Shown here: positions 24,862-32,514 of the stretch, piece after piece
How the letters are laid out: every line of letters starts with the position of its first letter
Position numbering within the stretch: position 1 is the stretch's first letter
From: JAOZPE01 sp964601275
GTDB taxonomy: Bacteria; Krumholzibacteriota; Krumholzibacteriia; JAJRXK01
DNA length: 64,000 nt
Assembly (NCBI GenBank): GCA_964601275.1
Contig: CAZRMV010000003.1
Coordinates: 186,001-250,000, forward strand
Direction: 5' to 3'
Made by a program: the position numbers and the translations under genes
Notes under the pieces: generated by a model
Database searches by the model: none
The model's input: only the letters and a program-made list of their open reading frames with translations
What the model was told of the DNA's origin: nothing

Positions 24862-25302
24862 GTGAACGGATCGGATACATTGCGCATCGTGCGGACGGTG
24901 CGGTTCTGTGCGGCCCACCGTTACCACAGCGATCACCTGAGCGACGAGGAGAACCGCCGTGTCTTCGGAAAGTGCAACCGCCCGCATGGCCATGGTCACA
25001 ACTATCGTCTCGATGTGGGGGTGGAAGGCCGGATCGATTCGTTGACCGGCATGGTCATCAACCTCGCCGACCTGGATGCACTGTTGAAGGAGCGGGTGGT
25101 GGAGCCACTCGATCACAGCTTCCTGAACTACGACGTCGAACACTTTGCCTCGGTGGTGCCCACCTGCGAGAATCTCGCCGCCTGGGTGTGGAACACCCTC
25201 GAAGGTCCGGTCGAGGAGCTGGGGTCCTGCCGACTGGTCCTGGTACGGGTGTGGGAAAGCGACGATCTCTTCGCCGAACTGGAAAAGGAAGTCACGGCAT
25301 GA
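24862..25302 (+). CDS. 6-Pyruvoyl-tetrahydropterin synthase family protein (paralogue A)
   Basis: 146 aa, T-fold. GTG 24862 follows GAGGAG at 24851-24856. The zinc/catalytic region is FGKCNRPHGHGHNY, i.e. Cys-X5-His-Gly-His, the spacing of animal PTPS (QueD has Cys-X3-HGH). It continues with GMVINLADLDALLKERVVEP, LDHSFLN and TCENLAAWVW, closely resembling animal PTPS throughout. It would convert 7,8-dihydroneopterin triphosphate to 6-pyruvoyl-tetrahydropterin. Its stop overlaps the start of the second copy (ATGA). Confidence 0.87.
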   Translation: MNGSDTLRIVRTVRFCAAHRYHSDHLSDEENRRVFGKCNRPHGHGHNYRLDVGVEGRIDSLTGMVINLADLDALLKERVVEPLDHSFLNYDVEHFASVVPTCENLAAWVWNTLEGPVEELGSCRLVLVRVWESDDLFAELEKEVTA

Positions 25303-25685
25303 GGGTGGCTCGCCGGTACCGTTTCGAGGCGGCGCACCGTCTCTACACCCCGCGTCTCAGCGAAGAGACCAACGAGGAAGTCTACGGCAAGTGCTCCCGG
25401 GTGGGGGGGCACGGCCACAACTACGAGATGTGGGTCGTCTTCGAAGGCGAGGTCGATCCGGAGACCGGGCTGCTCTTTTCGCGTGACGAAGTGGACCAAC
25501 GAGTCCGTGAGCGGGTGATCGACCGGGTCGATCACCGCAATCTGGACGATGTGGTCGAAGGGGTGACCACCGGGGAGCGTTTGGCTCTGGTGTTCAAGGA
25601 ATGGCTGAAACCCGCCTTCGTCGAGGGCCCGGCGATCCACCGGGTCGAGCTGGTGGAGACCCCGCGCAACCGCTTCGTGGCCTGA
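25299..25685 (+). CDS. 6-Pyruvoyl-tetrahydropterin synthase family protein (paralogue B)
   Basis: 128 aa, T-fold; ATG 25299 overlaps paralogue A by 4 nt. YGKCSRVGGHGHNYEM keeps the Cys-X5-HGH spacing, with RFEAAHRL supplying the first zinc His; RVDHRNLDD corresponds to the catalytic His region. It differs strongly from paralogue A (shorter, FSRDEVDQRVRERV in place of NLADL), so this is an old duplication or a heteromeric partner rather than a recent copy. folE follows after 9 nt. Confidence 0.85.
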   Translation: MRVARRYRFEAAHRLYTPRLSEETNEEVYGKCSRVGGHGHNYEMWVVFEGEVDPETGLLFSRDEVDQRVRERVIDRVDHRNLDDVVEGVTTGERLALVFKEWLKPAFVEGPAIHRVELVETPRNRFVA

Positions 25686-25694
25686 GAGGAGAGG

Positions 25695-26249
25695 ATGGCG
25701 ATGGAAGAGTTGATCCGGCAGATGCTGGTCGAAATCGGAGAGGATCCCGGTCGGGAGGGTCTGCTGAGAACTCCCGAGCGGGTGGCACAGGCCTGGGAGT
25801 TCCTGACGGCGGGTTACCGCATGAGCGTCCGGGATGAGATGAACGAAGCCATCTTCGAATCGGACAACCGCGAGATGGTCATCGTCAAGGACATCGATTT
25901 CTACAGCATGTGCGAGCACCACATGTTGCCGTTCTTCGGAAAGGCCAGCGTGGCCTACCTTCCCGACGGAAAGATCATCGGACTGAGCAAGATGGCCCGC
26001 ATCGTCGACGTCTACGCCCGCCGCCTGCAGGTCCAGGAGCGTTTGACCACCCAGATCGCCAACGCCCTGCAGGATTACCTGCAGCCCAAGGGGGTCGCGG
26101 TGGTGGTGCGCGCCCAGCACCTGTGCATGATGATGCGGGGGGTCCAGAAGCAGAACTCGATCGCGGTGACCAGCGAGATGCTCGGCGGCTTCCGCAGCCG
26201 GGCCGCCACCCGGGCCGAGGTCCTCAGCCTCTTGCACAACGGATCGTAG
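25695..26249 (+). CDS. folE: GTP cyclohydrolase I
   Basis: GTP to 7,8-dihydroneopterin triphosphate, the first step of folate and tetrahydrobiopterin synthesis. The 184 aa have the zinc-binding Cys-X2-His in FYSMCEHHMLPFFGKASVAY, LSKMARIVDVYARRLQVQERLT, and the second zinc Cys in AQHLCMMMRGVQ. It is co-directional and tightly spaced with the two PTPS-type genes, so its product is the substrate of the enzyme(s) encoded just upstream. Confidence 0.97.
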   Translation: MAMEELIRQMLVEIGEDPGREGLLRTPERVAQAWEFLTAGYRMSVRDEMNEAIFESDNREMVIVKDIDFYSMCEHHMLPFFGKASVAYLPDGKIIGLSKMARIVDVYARRLQVQERLTTQIANALQDYLQPKGVAVVVRAQHLCMMMRGVQKQNSIAVTSEMLGGFRSRAATRAEVLSLLHNGS

Positions 26250-26598
26250 AAGCCCCAACAGGCACTCCCCTGCGGGGTCTACTTCCTGCGGATGGTCTTG
26301 GAAAGAAGGGTCTTCTCCTCGCGATTCACCGTGGTCCGTTGAGATCGGATGCATTCGCATCTCATCGATGTGTCCTCTGTCCCGGATGCCGGACACCGGT
26401 CCCATTCCGTCCGGAATCCTCTCTTTTCCGCAATACATTGTCAGTTCACCGGTTATCCGGGTGATCCCGCCGGGACCTTCCCGGCATGGTGCCTGCAATC
26501 AACCCGCGCGTCACGGGGACGATGAATCCTCGGGAGTCGATGGCTCGTAATGGTGATGTAGGTTTGCCTCCCCTCCCAGGAACGAGGAGGGACTCGGA
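26250..26598. other. 349-nt intergenic region after folE
   Basis: No gene is supported. Small inverted repeats are present: CCCC/GGGG with AGG/CCT just after folE (26253-26276), GATGC-ATTC-GCATC (26348-26361) and ATTCCG-TC-CGGAAT (26404-26417). None has a T-tract. No convincing promoter for the next gene was found. The 3' end holds the GAGGAGGGA ribosome-binding site of the 26599 gene. Confidence 0.5.
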
Positions 26599-27429
26599 AT
26601 GAAGAACCACTGGAAGCTGCCCGCCGTCGCGTACGCCCTGATCATGTTGATCATGGGCCTGGTCGCATGTGATCGAGGAGATCCGATCGAAGGACCGCTT
26701 TCCACGCTCTCGATGCCGCCCATCGAGGAAATGGGTGCCTTGCACAACGAATTCCTTCGAACGGTGTTCCAGCGATTCGACGAAGAAGCCGGAGGCTCGG
26801 CGAAGGCGGGTGCCCCCCTGAGCGCCGAACAGGAATTCGCAATCGTCTTCGCCACCGCAAACCAGATGCTCACCCGGTACGGACTCGCGCCGATGACCCG
26901 CGCCCAGGCTCGCCGCATCGTCGACAACGGTCGTCGGCGCATGGAGGAGATGATCGCGGCCGGGGACCGGCCGGACAGCTATGTCCAGGAAGTCTTCAAG
27001 GAGGACGCCTCGGGGTTGAAGGGTGGCGCGACTTCCTACGAATTCTTCATGCGCTATTTCCGGGAGCGACAGGTGGCCTTCCAGAAGGGTCTGGATGCGC
27101 TCGAGGCCTATCATCGCGTCTGTGACGCGTTGGGCGCTCCTGTTGCGGGGTCGAATCTGGCGATGTTCTGCGATGTCCTGGTCCACTCGGACGCGTTCTG
27201 GCTCGACCACTTTGGCCCGGCCTGGTTGGGGCACGGAAGCGCGGCCAAGGGCTGGAAGAAACTGCTCCGGATCATCTGCACCTCGGTCGCCGATGCGGGT
27301 GGTGGCATGCTCACTGGAGCGGGCTATGGGGCTCTCGCGGGGCCTGGTGGTGTGATCGGTGGTGCAGTGGCGGGAGGGATCGTCGGCGGTCTCGCGAGCT
27401 ATGGAGCATCCAGGGCGCTGGATGATTGA
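26599..27429 (+). CDS. Putative lipoprotein with C-terminal glycine-zipper segment
   Basis: 276 aa, unrecognised. The signal sequence ends in lipobox GLVAC (Cys24). The central part is helical and charged (QARRIVDNGRRRMEEMIAAG, FMRYFRERQVAFQKGLDALE). The last ~45 residues are a glycine-rich hydrophobic segment with repeated G-X3-G (GAGYGALAGPGGVIGGAV, then AGGIVGGLASYGA), typical of membrane-inserting glycine zippers. A small membrane protein is encoded 54 nt downstream, separated by a perfect hairpin. The layout recalls bacteriocin or effector/immunity pairs, but nothing proves that role. Confidence 0.7.
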   Translation: MKNHWKLPAVAYALIMLIMGLVACDRGDPIEGPLSTLSMPPIEEMGALHNEFLRTVFQRFDEEAGGSAKAGAPLSAEQEFAIVFATANQMLTRYGLAPMTRAQARRIVDNGRRRMEEMIAAGDRPDSYVQEVFKEDASGLKGGATSYEFFMRYFRERQVAFQKGLDALEAYHRVCDALGAPVAGSNLAMFCDVLVHSDAFWLDHFGPAWLGHGSAAKGWKKLLRIICTSVADAGGGMLTGAGYGALAGPGGVIGGAVAGGIVGGLASYGASRALDD

Positions 27430-27438
27430 TGGAAGACC

Positions 27439-27458
27439 GGGGGGAGCAAGCTCCCCCC
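27439..27458 (+). terminator. Intergenic hairpin between lipoprotein and small membrane protein genes
   Basis: Perfect 8-bp stem GGGGGGAG/CTCCCCCC with loop CAAG and no T-tract. It is more likely an mRNA-stability or attenuation hairpin that sets unequal expression of the two genes than a full terminator. Confidence 0.4.
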
Positions 27459-27483
27459 ACAACCACGAAAGGTGGAAGACATC

Positions 27484-27780
27484 ATGATGACCACGGGAAA
27501 GGTCCTGGGGCTTCTGTCCCTGATCATGACCATCACCATGCTGGTCGGCGCATGGAGGGTCGGCAACTACGACTTTCTCATCCTGTCGGCTTGTCTCGTC
27601 GTCGGTGGTCTCCTCGGCGCTTTGTTCAGCGGCAACGACCTGTGGGCAAGATTCCTCTGGTTGATGGTCGGGGCCGCCGTGGGGTGGATGATCATCCTCG
27701 ATGAACCGTTGTCCCTGCTCCTGATCGTGCCCATTCTCGGATGGATCACCTGGAGACGCAGGACGCCGGGGTATCGTTGA
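27484..27780 (+). CDS. Small integral membrane protein, 98 aa
   Basis: Not recognised. ATG 27484 lies eight nt after AAAGGTGG, better than an in-frame GTG at 27472 that overlaps that ribosome-binding site. Almost the whole protein is hydrophobic, with three to four membrane segments (VLGLLSLIMTITMLVGAW, FLILSACLVVGGLLGALF, FLWLMVGAAVGWMII, LLLIVPILGWITW) and a basic C terminus WRRRTPGYR that should stay in the cytoplasm. It probably works with the glycine-zipper lipoprotein encoded immediately upstream. Confidence 0.6.
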   Translation: MMTTGKVLGLLSLIMTITMLVGAWRVGNYDFLILSACLVVGGLLGALFSGNDLWARFLWLMVGAAVGWMIILDEPLSLLLIVPILGWITWRRRTPGYR

Positions 27781-28096
27781 GCCGTCCGATCCAAGGCCAT
27801 GGGTCGGGTGGCCCCATGGGCCGTCCGCCGGGCACGTCTTCCACTGGGATCGCGTGAGAGACGGCTTTTCAGGCGGACTGGAGAACATGGCTGGCGGTGA
27901 GGGGAACTTTGACCTAACTTGGTCTGGCGGATGGGTCCGGCACACCCGGGCCCATTTGTGTATCTCCCGGATCCTTCGGGAGAGGATGCCCGGCACCCGC
28001 CGGGTGTACATGGGGCGCAGGAGCCCATCCGATTCGCGGAATGGCTCTGAGCGCTTTGGATGAACCGGCCGAGCCGGTTCTTGGAGAAGAAAGAAC
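27781..28096 (+). other. 316-nt region holding the hairpin-rich leader of the RRM gene
   Basis: No gene is supported. Helices in order: GGCCATGGG (27795-27803) with CCCATGGGCC (27813-27822), one bulge, probably ending the upstream unit; TCTCCCG-GATCCTT-CGGGAGA (27963-27983); CCCGGC-ACCC-GCCGGG (27989-28004); GAACCGG-CCGAG-CCGGTTC (28062-28080), ending just before the ribosome-binding site. A TTGACC at 27909-27914 is a possible -35 but lacks a good -10. The serial hairpins suggest post-transcriptional control of the RNA-binding protein gene. Confidence 0.45.
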
Positions 28097-28375
28097 GTGA
28101 AGAAGCTTTATGTGGGCAATCTGCCCTTCAGCGCCACCGAGTCCGAGGTCAACGAGATGTTCAGCAAGCACGGAACCGTGCATTCGGTCGCGTTGATCAA
28201 CGACCGTGAGACCGGACGTCCCCGCGGATTCGGATTCGTGGAAATGGACGACGAGGCGGCGACCGCCGCGATTTCCGCCCTGAACGGGCAGGATATGGGC
28301 GGCCGCGATCTTCGAGTCAACGAGGCCCAGGATCGTCCCCGTCGTGGTGGCGGCGGTGGTGGCAACCGCTGGTAG
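28097..28375 (+). CDS. RNA-recognition-motif protein with glycine-rich tail
   Basis: 92 aa, a single RRM: RNP2 KLYVGNLPF at residues 3-11 and RNP1 RGFGFVEM near 44, followed by an Arg/Gly tail (RPRRGGGGGGNRW). It belongs to the small bacterial/cyanobacterial Rbp type that binds single-stranded RNA and is often cold-induced. The start is GTG 28097, eight nt after GGAGAAG. It is a monocistronic unit between a hairpin-rich leader and a strong terminator, an arrangement that fits autoregulation through its own mRNA (inferred). Confidence 0.93.
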   Translation: MKKLYVGNLPFSATESEVNEMFSKHGTVHSVALINDRETGRPRGFGFVEMDDEAATAAISALNGQDMGGRDLRVNEAQDRPRRGGGGGGNRW

Positions 28376-28428
28376 GCGGATGACCCACACGCCGAGCCGG
28401 CTTGCCCGGCCGGTTCGATGCAACGACA

Positions 28429-28463
28429 GGCCCCGCCTCCCTTGGGAGGCGGGGCCTTCTTCT
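28429..28463 (+). terminator. Strong Rho-independent terminator after the RRM gene
   Basis: GGCCCCGCCTCCC (28429-28441) is perfectly complementary to GGGAGGCGGGGCC (28444-28456), followed by TTCTTCT. It separates the RRM gene from the convergent gene at 28489. Confidence 0.9.
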
Positions 28464-28488
28464 GCCTCGTGTGCAGGCACGGTCCGGA

Positions 28489-29145
28489 TCATCTGAAGAG
28501 ACTCTTCACCGCTCCCCAGGAATCTGTCCGTGCATCGATGGTGCGGGAGAAGCCCTTGATCCGCATCGTTGCGTCGCCCAGGTTGTTGGTGAGCCAGCTT
28601 CCGCCACCGTTGAAGACGTGCCGGCCGGCGGCCAGCCCGAGGTAGCCGACGGTGTTGCGGTGCCAGATGATCTCGGAGTCCAGGGGCCCGGGCGTCGACA
28701 CGGCAACCCAGTACTGCACGCCGTCGGTCAGGACGAGAGAGGTGGTGCTGACGGCGACCGGAGCATTGTTCGAAGGGAAGACGGGCAATGCTCCACTCAG
28801 GTGCCAGGTCTGAAGCACCGCACCCGGCAGTCCAGCCGCGTCCGCGAGCAAGGAGATGTCGACCTCGTTCTCGCCACTGTACCGACTCAGGGCCAGCTCG
28901 ATGCTCAGGATATTGTACCCGCTGCCCGAGGCCGTGAAAGCTTGCGCGTAGTCCTGGTCGGAGGCTCCCAGGCCCAGCGAAAGGTAGTCGTTGATCCAGT
29001 GGATCCCCGCGCCGGCGTTGGGATCGTATGCGTCGCCGGTATCGAAGTTGTCGAACATCGTGTAGCTCTGCGCGTTGGCAAGGGTGGGCACAAGAAGGAG
29101 AATCGCCGTGGCGGCCACGGCCCGGACAAAGGGCGAGAATCTCAT
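28489..29145 (-). CDS. Secreted protein of choice-of-anchor type
   Basis: 218 aa on the minus strand. Signal peptide: hydrophobic core ATAILLLVPTL, cleavage motif ANA before Gln26. The mature part starts FDNFDTGDAYDPNAGAG and contains SIELALSRYSGENEVDISLL, LPGAVLQTWHLSG and VQYWVAVSTPG, the layout of extracellular proteins with a 'choice-of-anchor' beta-sandwich. No sorting tail is visible at the C terminus (ends AVKSLFR). It is likely exported to the periplasm or beyond; function unknown. Confidence 0.7.
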   Translation of the reverse strand: MRFSPFVRAVAATAILLLVPTLANAQSYTMFDNFDTGDAYDPNAGAGIHWINDYLSLGLGASDQDYAQAFTASGSGYNILSIELALSRYSGENEVDISLLADAAGLPGAVLQTWHLSGALPVFPSNNAPVAVSTTSLVLTDGVQYWVAVSTPGPLDSEIIWHRNTVGYLGLAAGRHVFNGGGSWLTNNLGDATMRIKGFSRTIDARTDSWGAVKSLFR

Positions 29146-29183
29146 GGGGTTGCTCCCGGGAGCGGCGGGGGATGTTCATTGCG

Positions 29184-29212
29184 ATCCTAGCACGACAAGT
29201 TTCCCGCGGCAA
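29184..29212 (-). promoter_or_regulatory. Promoter for the secreted-protein gene (minus strand)
   Basis: Read on the minus strand: TTGCCG (29212-29207), 17-nt spacer, TAGGAT (29189-29184). The predicted start near 29177 gives a ~32-nt leader before the ATG at 29145. Confidence 0.45.
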
Positions 29213-29262
29213 ACCGGAGCCCTGCGAACCGTCTCGGGGCCTCGCCCATCTCCTCGAGCGCC

Positions 29263-31005
29263 TCACAGCTCCTTGACCATGTACGAGCCGCGCAGTCGGT
29301 AGCCCAGGTTGCGATAGTAGCCGCGGGTCCCCACCGCGGCGATGACGGCCATGCGGCGGAAGTTCTGGCCGCGGGCGATGTCTTCGGCCCATTGCAAGAG
29401 AGCCCGGCCGAGCCCGCGGTGCTGCGATGCCGATCTGCTCGCCGCAGGCGCCGGATCGCGTTTTCTCTCGTCGACTTGGGTTGCTGCATCTGCGTTCGCC
29501 GTCGCCACTTCAGCCGGGTCCGGGCTCTCCAGGGGCAGGGCCTGCCCGTAGACATGCACCTCGCGCACGAGGGCGCAGCCCTCGAGTTCGGACATCCCCA
29601 GGTTCTCCGCCCCGGCCCGGCCGGGATGGTCGGGCAGGGACAGGCGCAGGTAGGCGGCGCAGCGATCCTCGGAGTCGTCGAACGACAGGAAATGTTCTTC
29701 GCTGGCGCGTGTGAGGTAGATCTCTTCGTTCCTGCGGAGTTCGGCGTCTGACGGCACCCTTTCCTTCATCTCACGGCAGCGCAGGCAACGGCACACCCGG
29801 CCGCTTTGCCGCATCAGCTGGTGCACGTGCTGGCGCAGGTTCGTCATCGTGCACCCGGCGACGACATTGCGGCGGGGGATGTCTCGGTAGATACGGTTGA
29901 TACGGCAGGAGCGGGGCGTGCGCTCCTTGCAGGCGATGATGAGTTCGGTGAGCGAGTCATCGTCGTAGGGTTCGTACTCGCCGCGCCGCCATCGCTCGAA
30001 CAGTTCGGTGCCCTCGAGCAGGGTGGTCGGGTAGATCTTGATCTCGTCGGGCCGCAGGCCGGGGTCGTCGAAGAGGCGGGCGAAGTCCTCCACGTCGCTC
30101 TCGGGCGTGGCGCCCAGCAGGTTGGGCATCCAGTGCAGCACCAGCTTGAAGCCGGCCGCCCGCAACAGCGTCATCGCGCGGCGGGTGTCCTCCACGCCGT
30201 GCCCGCGCCGGTTGCGCCGCAGGATCTCGTCGTTCAGCGACTGGGCACCCATCTGGATCTTCGTGGCGCCGAGGCGGCGCAGCCAGCGCACTTCACCGGG
30301 ATCGACGAGGTCGGGACGGGTCTCCAGCACCAGACCCACGTTGCGGCACCGCGCGCTCTCGTTGACGCGTTGCAGTTCTTCGAGGCTGGGTCCGGGTGAA
30401 CCTGCTGTCGGCCCGCCGCCCCCGGCCCCGACCGTCCCCGCCTGGTTCATCGCCTGCAGGCAACGGCGGAGGAACCACTCCTGCTCGTCGCGCGGGTAGC
30501 TCGACCAGCTTCCTCCCAGCACCAGCAATTCGATCTTGTCGGTGGGATGGCCGTTGGCCCGCAGCGCGGCGATGCGTCCGGCGGTCTGGGCAAAGGGGTC
30601 GAAGGCGTTCTGCACCGCCCGCATCGCCCCGGGTTCGTCGGGCAGGTAGCTCTTGGGCATTCCTTCGACATCGGGGCAGAAGATGCACCGGCCGGGGCAG
30701 GGCCACGGCCGGGTCAATACGGTCACCGGGGCCACCCCGCTGAGGGTGCGCACCGGCCGTACCCGGATGCGCCGCAACAGTTCCTCGTCGTGCGGCAATT
30801 CGCCGCTCTCCAGAAGAAGCCGGTATCCGGCCACCAGGTGGCTCTTGCCGAAGACGCCGCCGCCCTCGCGGGGATGGCGGCGCAGGATGGCGGCCACGGC
30901 ACGGGGCGCTGGATCTTCCAGGGCGGCAATCTCTTCGAGGAGGATCCGCAGGGTGGGCAGATGGCGCCGCAGTTCGGGGGGGCTCAATGGAGATGGCTTT
31001 GACAT
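29263..31005 (-). CDS. elp3: Elp3-family radical SAM / GNAT protein (tRNA U34 modification)
   Basis: 580 aa; the start at 31005 (MSKPSPLSPPELRRHL) is where homology begins, although the frame is open into trxB. The radical-SAM cluster motif C-X3-C-X2-C is in WPCPGRCIFCPDVEGMPKSY, then LGGSWSSYP, GLVLETRPDLV, TKIQMGAQSLND and YRDIPRRNVVAGC. The C-terminal GNAT domain has QHRGLGRALLQWAED and GTRGYYRNLGYRL. In eukaryotes and archaea Elp3 makes cm5U34 in tRNA using SAM and acetyl-CoA. Two Ala/Gly-rich insertions interrupt the protein (near residues 195 and 515). No other Elongator subunit exists in bacteria. Confidence 0.9.
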   Translation of the reverse strand: MSKPSPLSPPELRRHLPTLRILLEEIAALEDPAPRAVAAILRRHPREGGGVFGKSHLVAGYRLLLESGELPHDEELLRRIRVRPVRTLSGVAPVTVLTRPWPCPGRCIFCPDVEGMPKSYLPDEPGAMRAVQNAFDPFAQTAGRIAALRANGHPTDKIELLVLGGSWSSYPRDEQEWFLRRCLQAMNQAGTVGAGGGGPTAGSPGPSLEELQRVNESARCRNVGLVLETRPDLVDPGEVRWLRRLGATKIQMGAQSLNDEILRRNRRGHGVEDTRRAMTLLRAAGFKLVLHWMPNLLGATPESDVEDFARLFDDPGLRPDEIKIYPTTLLEGTELFERWRRGEYEPYDDDSLTELIIACKERTPRSCRINRIYRDIPRRNVVAGCTMTNLRQHVHQLMRQSGRVCRCLRCREMKERVPSDAELRRNEEIYLTRASEEHFLSFDDSEDRCAAYLRLSLPDHPGRAGAENLGMSELEGCALVREVHVYGQALPLESPDPAEVATANADAATQVDERKRDPAPAASRSASQHRGLGRALLQWAEDIARGQNFRRMAVIAAVGTRGYYRNLGYRLRGSYMVKEL

Positions 31006-31033
31006 GGCGCACACCCGCCCACGAGTCGCCCGC

Positions 31034-31966
31034 CTACTCGATGCCCTGCTCGGCCAGCCAGCGCTCGGCGCGGATGGCGGCTTGGCAACCGCTGCCCGCC
31101 GCGGTGATGGCTTGGCGGTAATAGTGGTCCTGCACATCGCCCGCCGCGAACACCCCCTCGACATTGGTGAGCACTTCATCATGGGTCACGATGTACCCGA
31201 CCTTGTCGAGTTCGAGCTGCCCCTCGAAGATCTTCGTATTGGGCACATGACCGATGGCCAGGAAGAACCCGTCGATCTCCAGGGTCGATTCCTCGCCGGT
31301 CTTCGTGTCCTTCAGGCGCACACCGGTGACTTTCTCGTCGCCCAGCACCTCGACCGGCACCTTGTTCCACGCGAATTCGATCTTCTCATTGGCAAACGCC
31401 CGTTCCTGCATCACCTTCGAGGCGCGCAAGGCGTCGCGGCGGTGGATGACGATGACCTTCTTGGCAAACTTGGTCAGGAACAGCGATTCCTCCATTGCGG
31501 TGTCTCCGCCTCCGACGATGGCCACCACCTGGTCGCGGAAGAAGAAACCGTCGCAGGTGGCGCAGGCGCTGACCCCATGGCCGCGCAGCCGGGTCTCGCT
31601 CTCCAGTCCGAGCCAACGCGCCGAGCTGCCGGTGGCCACCACCACCGCCTGGGCCTGCAGCTCGTCCTTCCCATCGACGATGACCTTGAACGGGCGCCTG
31701 GAGAAATCGACCCCGGTGACAGTGCGGAACTGGGTGTCCGCGCCGAAGCGCTGGGCCTGCTTGCGGATGAGATCCATCAACTCGGGACCCTGGATCCCGT
31801 CGGGGAATCCGGGGAAGTTCTCCACGTCGGTGGTGATTGTGAGCTGGCCGCCGGGCTGCTCGCCCTCGAAGATCATCGGACTGAGGTTGGCGCGGGCGAG
31901 GTAGAGGGCGGCGGTCAGGCCCGCCGGCCCGGAGCCGATGACGATGCTCTTGTGGATTTCACTCAT
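31034..31966 (-). CDS. trxB: Thioredoxin-disulfide reductase
   Basis: FAD/NADPH enzyme reducing thioredoxin; 310 aa. FAD-binding GSGPAGLTAALYLARANL near residue 13, redox-active CATC in SACATCDGFFFRDQ near 136, NADPH-binding VAIVGGGDTAMEESLFLTKF near 150, and C-terminal GVFAAGDVQDHYYRQAITAAGSG. elp3 follows 28 nt downstream on the same strand and is probably cotranscribed. Confidence 0.96.
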   Translation of the reverse strand: MSEIHKSIVIGSGPAGLTAALYLARANLSPMIFEGEQPGGQLTITTDVENFPGFPDGIQGPELMDLIRKQAQRFGADTQFRTVTGVDFSRRPFKVIVDGKDELQAQAVVVATGSSARWLGLESETRLRGHGVSACATCDGFFFRDQVVAIVGGGDTAMEESLFLTKFAKKVIVIHRRDALRASKVMQERAFANEKIEFAWNKVPVEVLGDEKVTGVRLKDTKTGEESTLEIDGFFLAIGHVPNTKIFEGQLELDKVGYIVTHDEVLTNVEGVFAAGDVQDHYYRQAITAAGSGCQAAIRAERWLAEQGIE

Positions 31967-32029
31967 GATGAGGCCTTTCTCGGGCTCGAACTCGGGTCTC
32001 TCAGGCTTTTCACGCGGACATTGGCTTCA

Positions 32030-32058
32030 TTTCTAGTGGCGGAGAGCGGCTTTGGCAA
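32030..32058 (-). promoter_or_regulatory. Promoter for trxB (minus strand)
   Basis: On the minus strand: TTGCCA (32058-32053), 17-nt spacer, TAGAAA (32035-32030). It lies back to back with the rplU promoter; the -35 elements are only 11 nt apart. Confidence 0.5.
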
Positions 32059-32069
32059 GCGGGCGCGCC

Positions 32070-32098
32070 TTGACGCTGCCCCCGGGCGATGATATATT
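32070..32098 (+). promoter_or_regulatory. Strong promoter for rplU-rpmA
   Basis: TTGACG (32070-32075), 17-nt spacer, TATATT (32093-32098), the closest to consensus in the window. The predicted start near 32105 leaves an ~84-nt leader before rplU. Confidence 0.65.
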
Positions 32099-32188
32099 GA
32101 CCGGCCTGTGCGGAGAACCCGCGTGGGTCGTGGTGTGCTTGCCGTGGCAGAATCACGCAACCCCAACTGGTACAAGCAGGTAGCCAAG

Positions 32189-32503
32189 ATGTCGCAAACC
32201 GCAGTGGTCCGGATCCAGGACATGCAATTCCGCGTCAGCGAGGACGATCTCATTCGTGTCCCGCTGCTCGAGGCCGAAGTGGGCGCCACCCTCGAGTTCG
32301 ACGAGGTCCTCCTGGTCGGTGGCGATGAAACCCGCGTGGGAACCCCCCTGGTCGAAGGTGCGAAGGTCACCGCCGAGGTTGTCGAACAAGGCAAGGCGGA
32401 CAAGATCATCGTCTTCAAGAAGAAGCGGCGGAAGGACTACCGGCGCACCCAGGGACATCGCCAGCCCTACACCGCATTGCGCATCACCGGGATCCAGGCC
32501 TAG
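32189..32503 (+). CDS. rplU: Ribosomal protein bL21
   Basis: 104 aa with the family layout: VVRIQDMQFRVSEDDLIRVP at the N terminus and the basic KIIVFKKKRRKDYRRTQGHRQPYT at the C terminus. ATG 32189 gives the standard length; an in-frame start at 32108 would add 27 unrelated residues. rpmA follows after 11 nt, the usual L21-L27 pair. Confidence 0.95.
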   Translation: MSQTAVVRIQDMQFRVSEDDLIRVPLLEAEVGATLEFDEVLLVGGDETRVGTPLVEGAKVTAEVVEQGKADKIIVFKKKRRKDYRRTQGHRQPYTALRITGIQA

Positions 32504-32514
32504 GAGAGAGAATC

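Noticed and set aside
27854..28063. Short open frame of 69 codons upstream of the RRM gene
   Set aside because: It spans the hairpin region, has no ribosome-binding site and no recognisable protein features.
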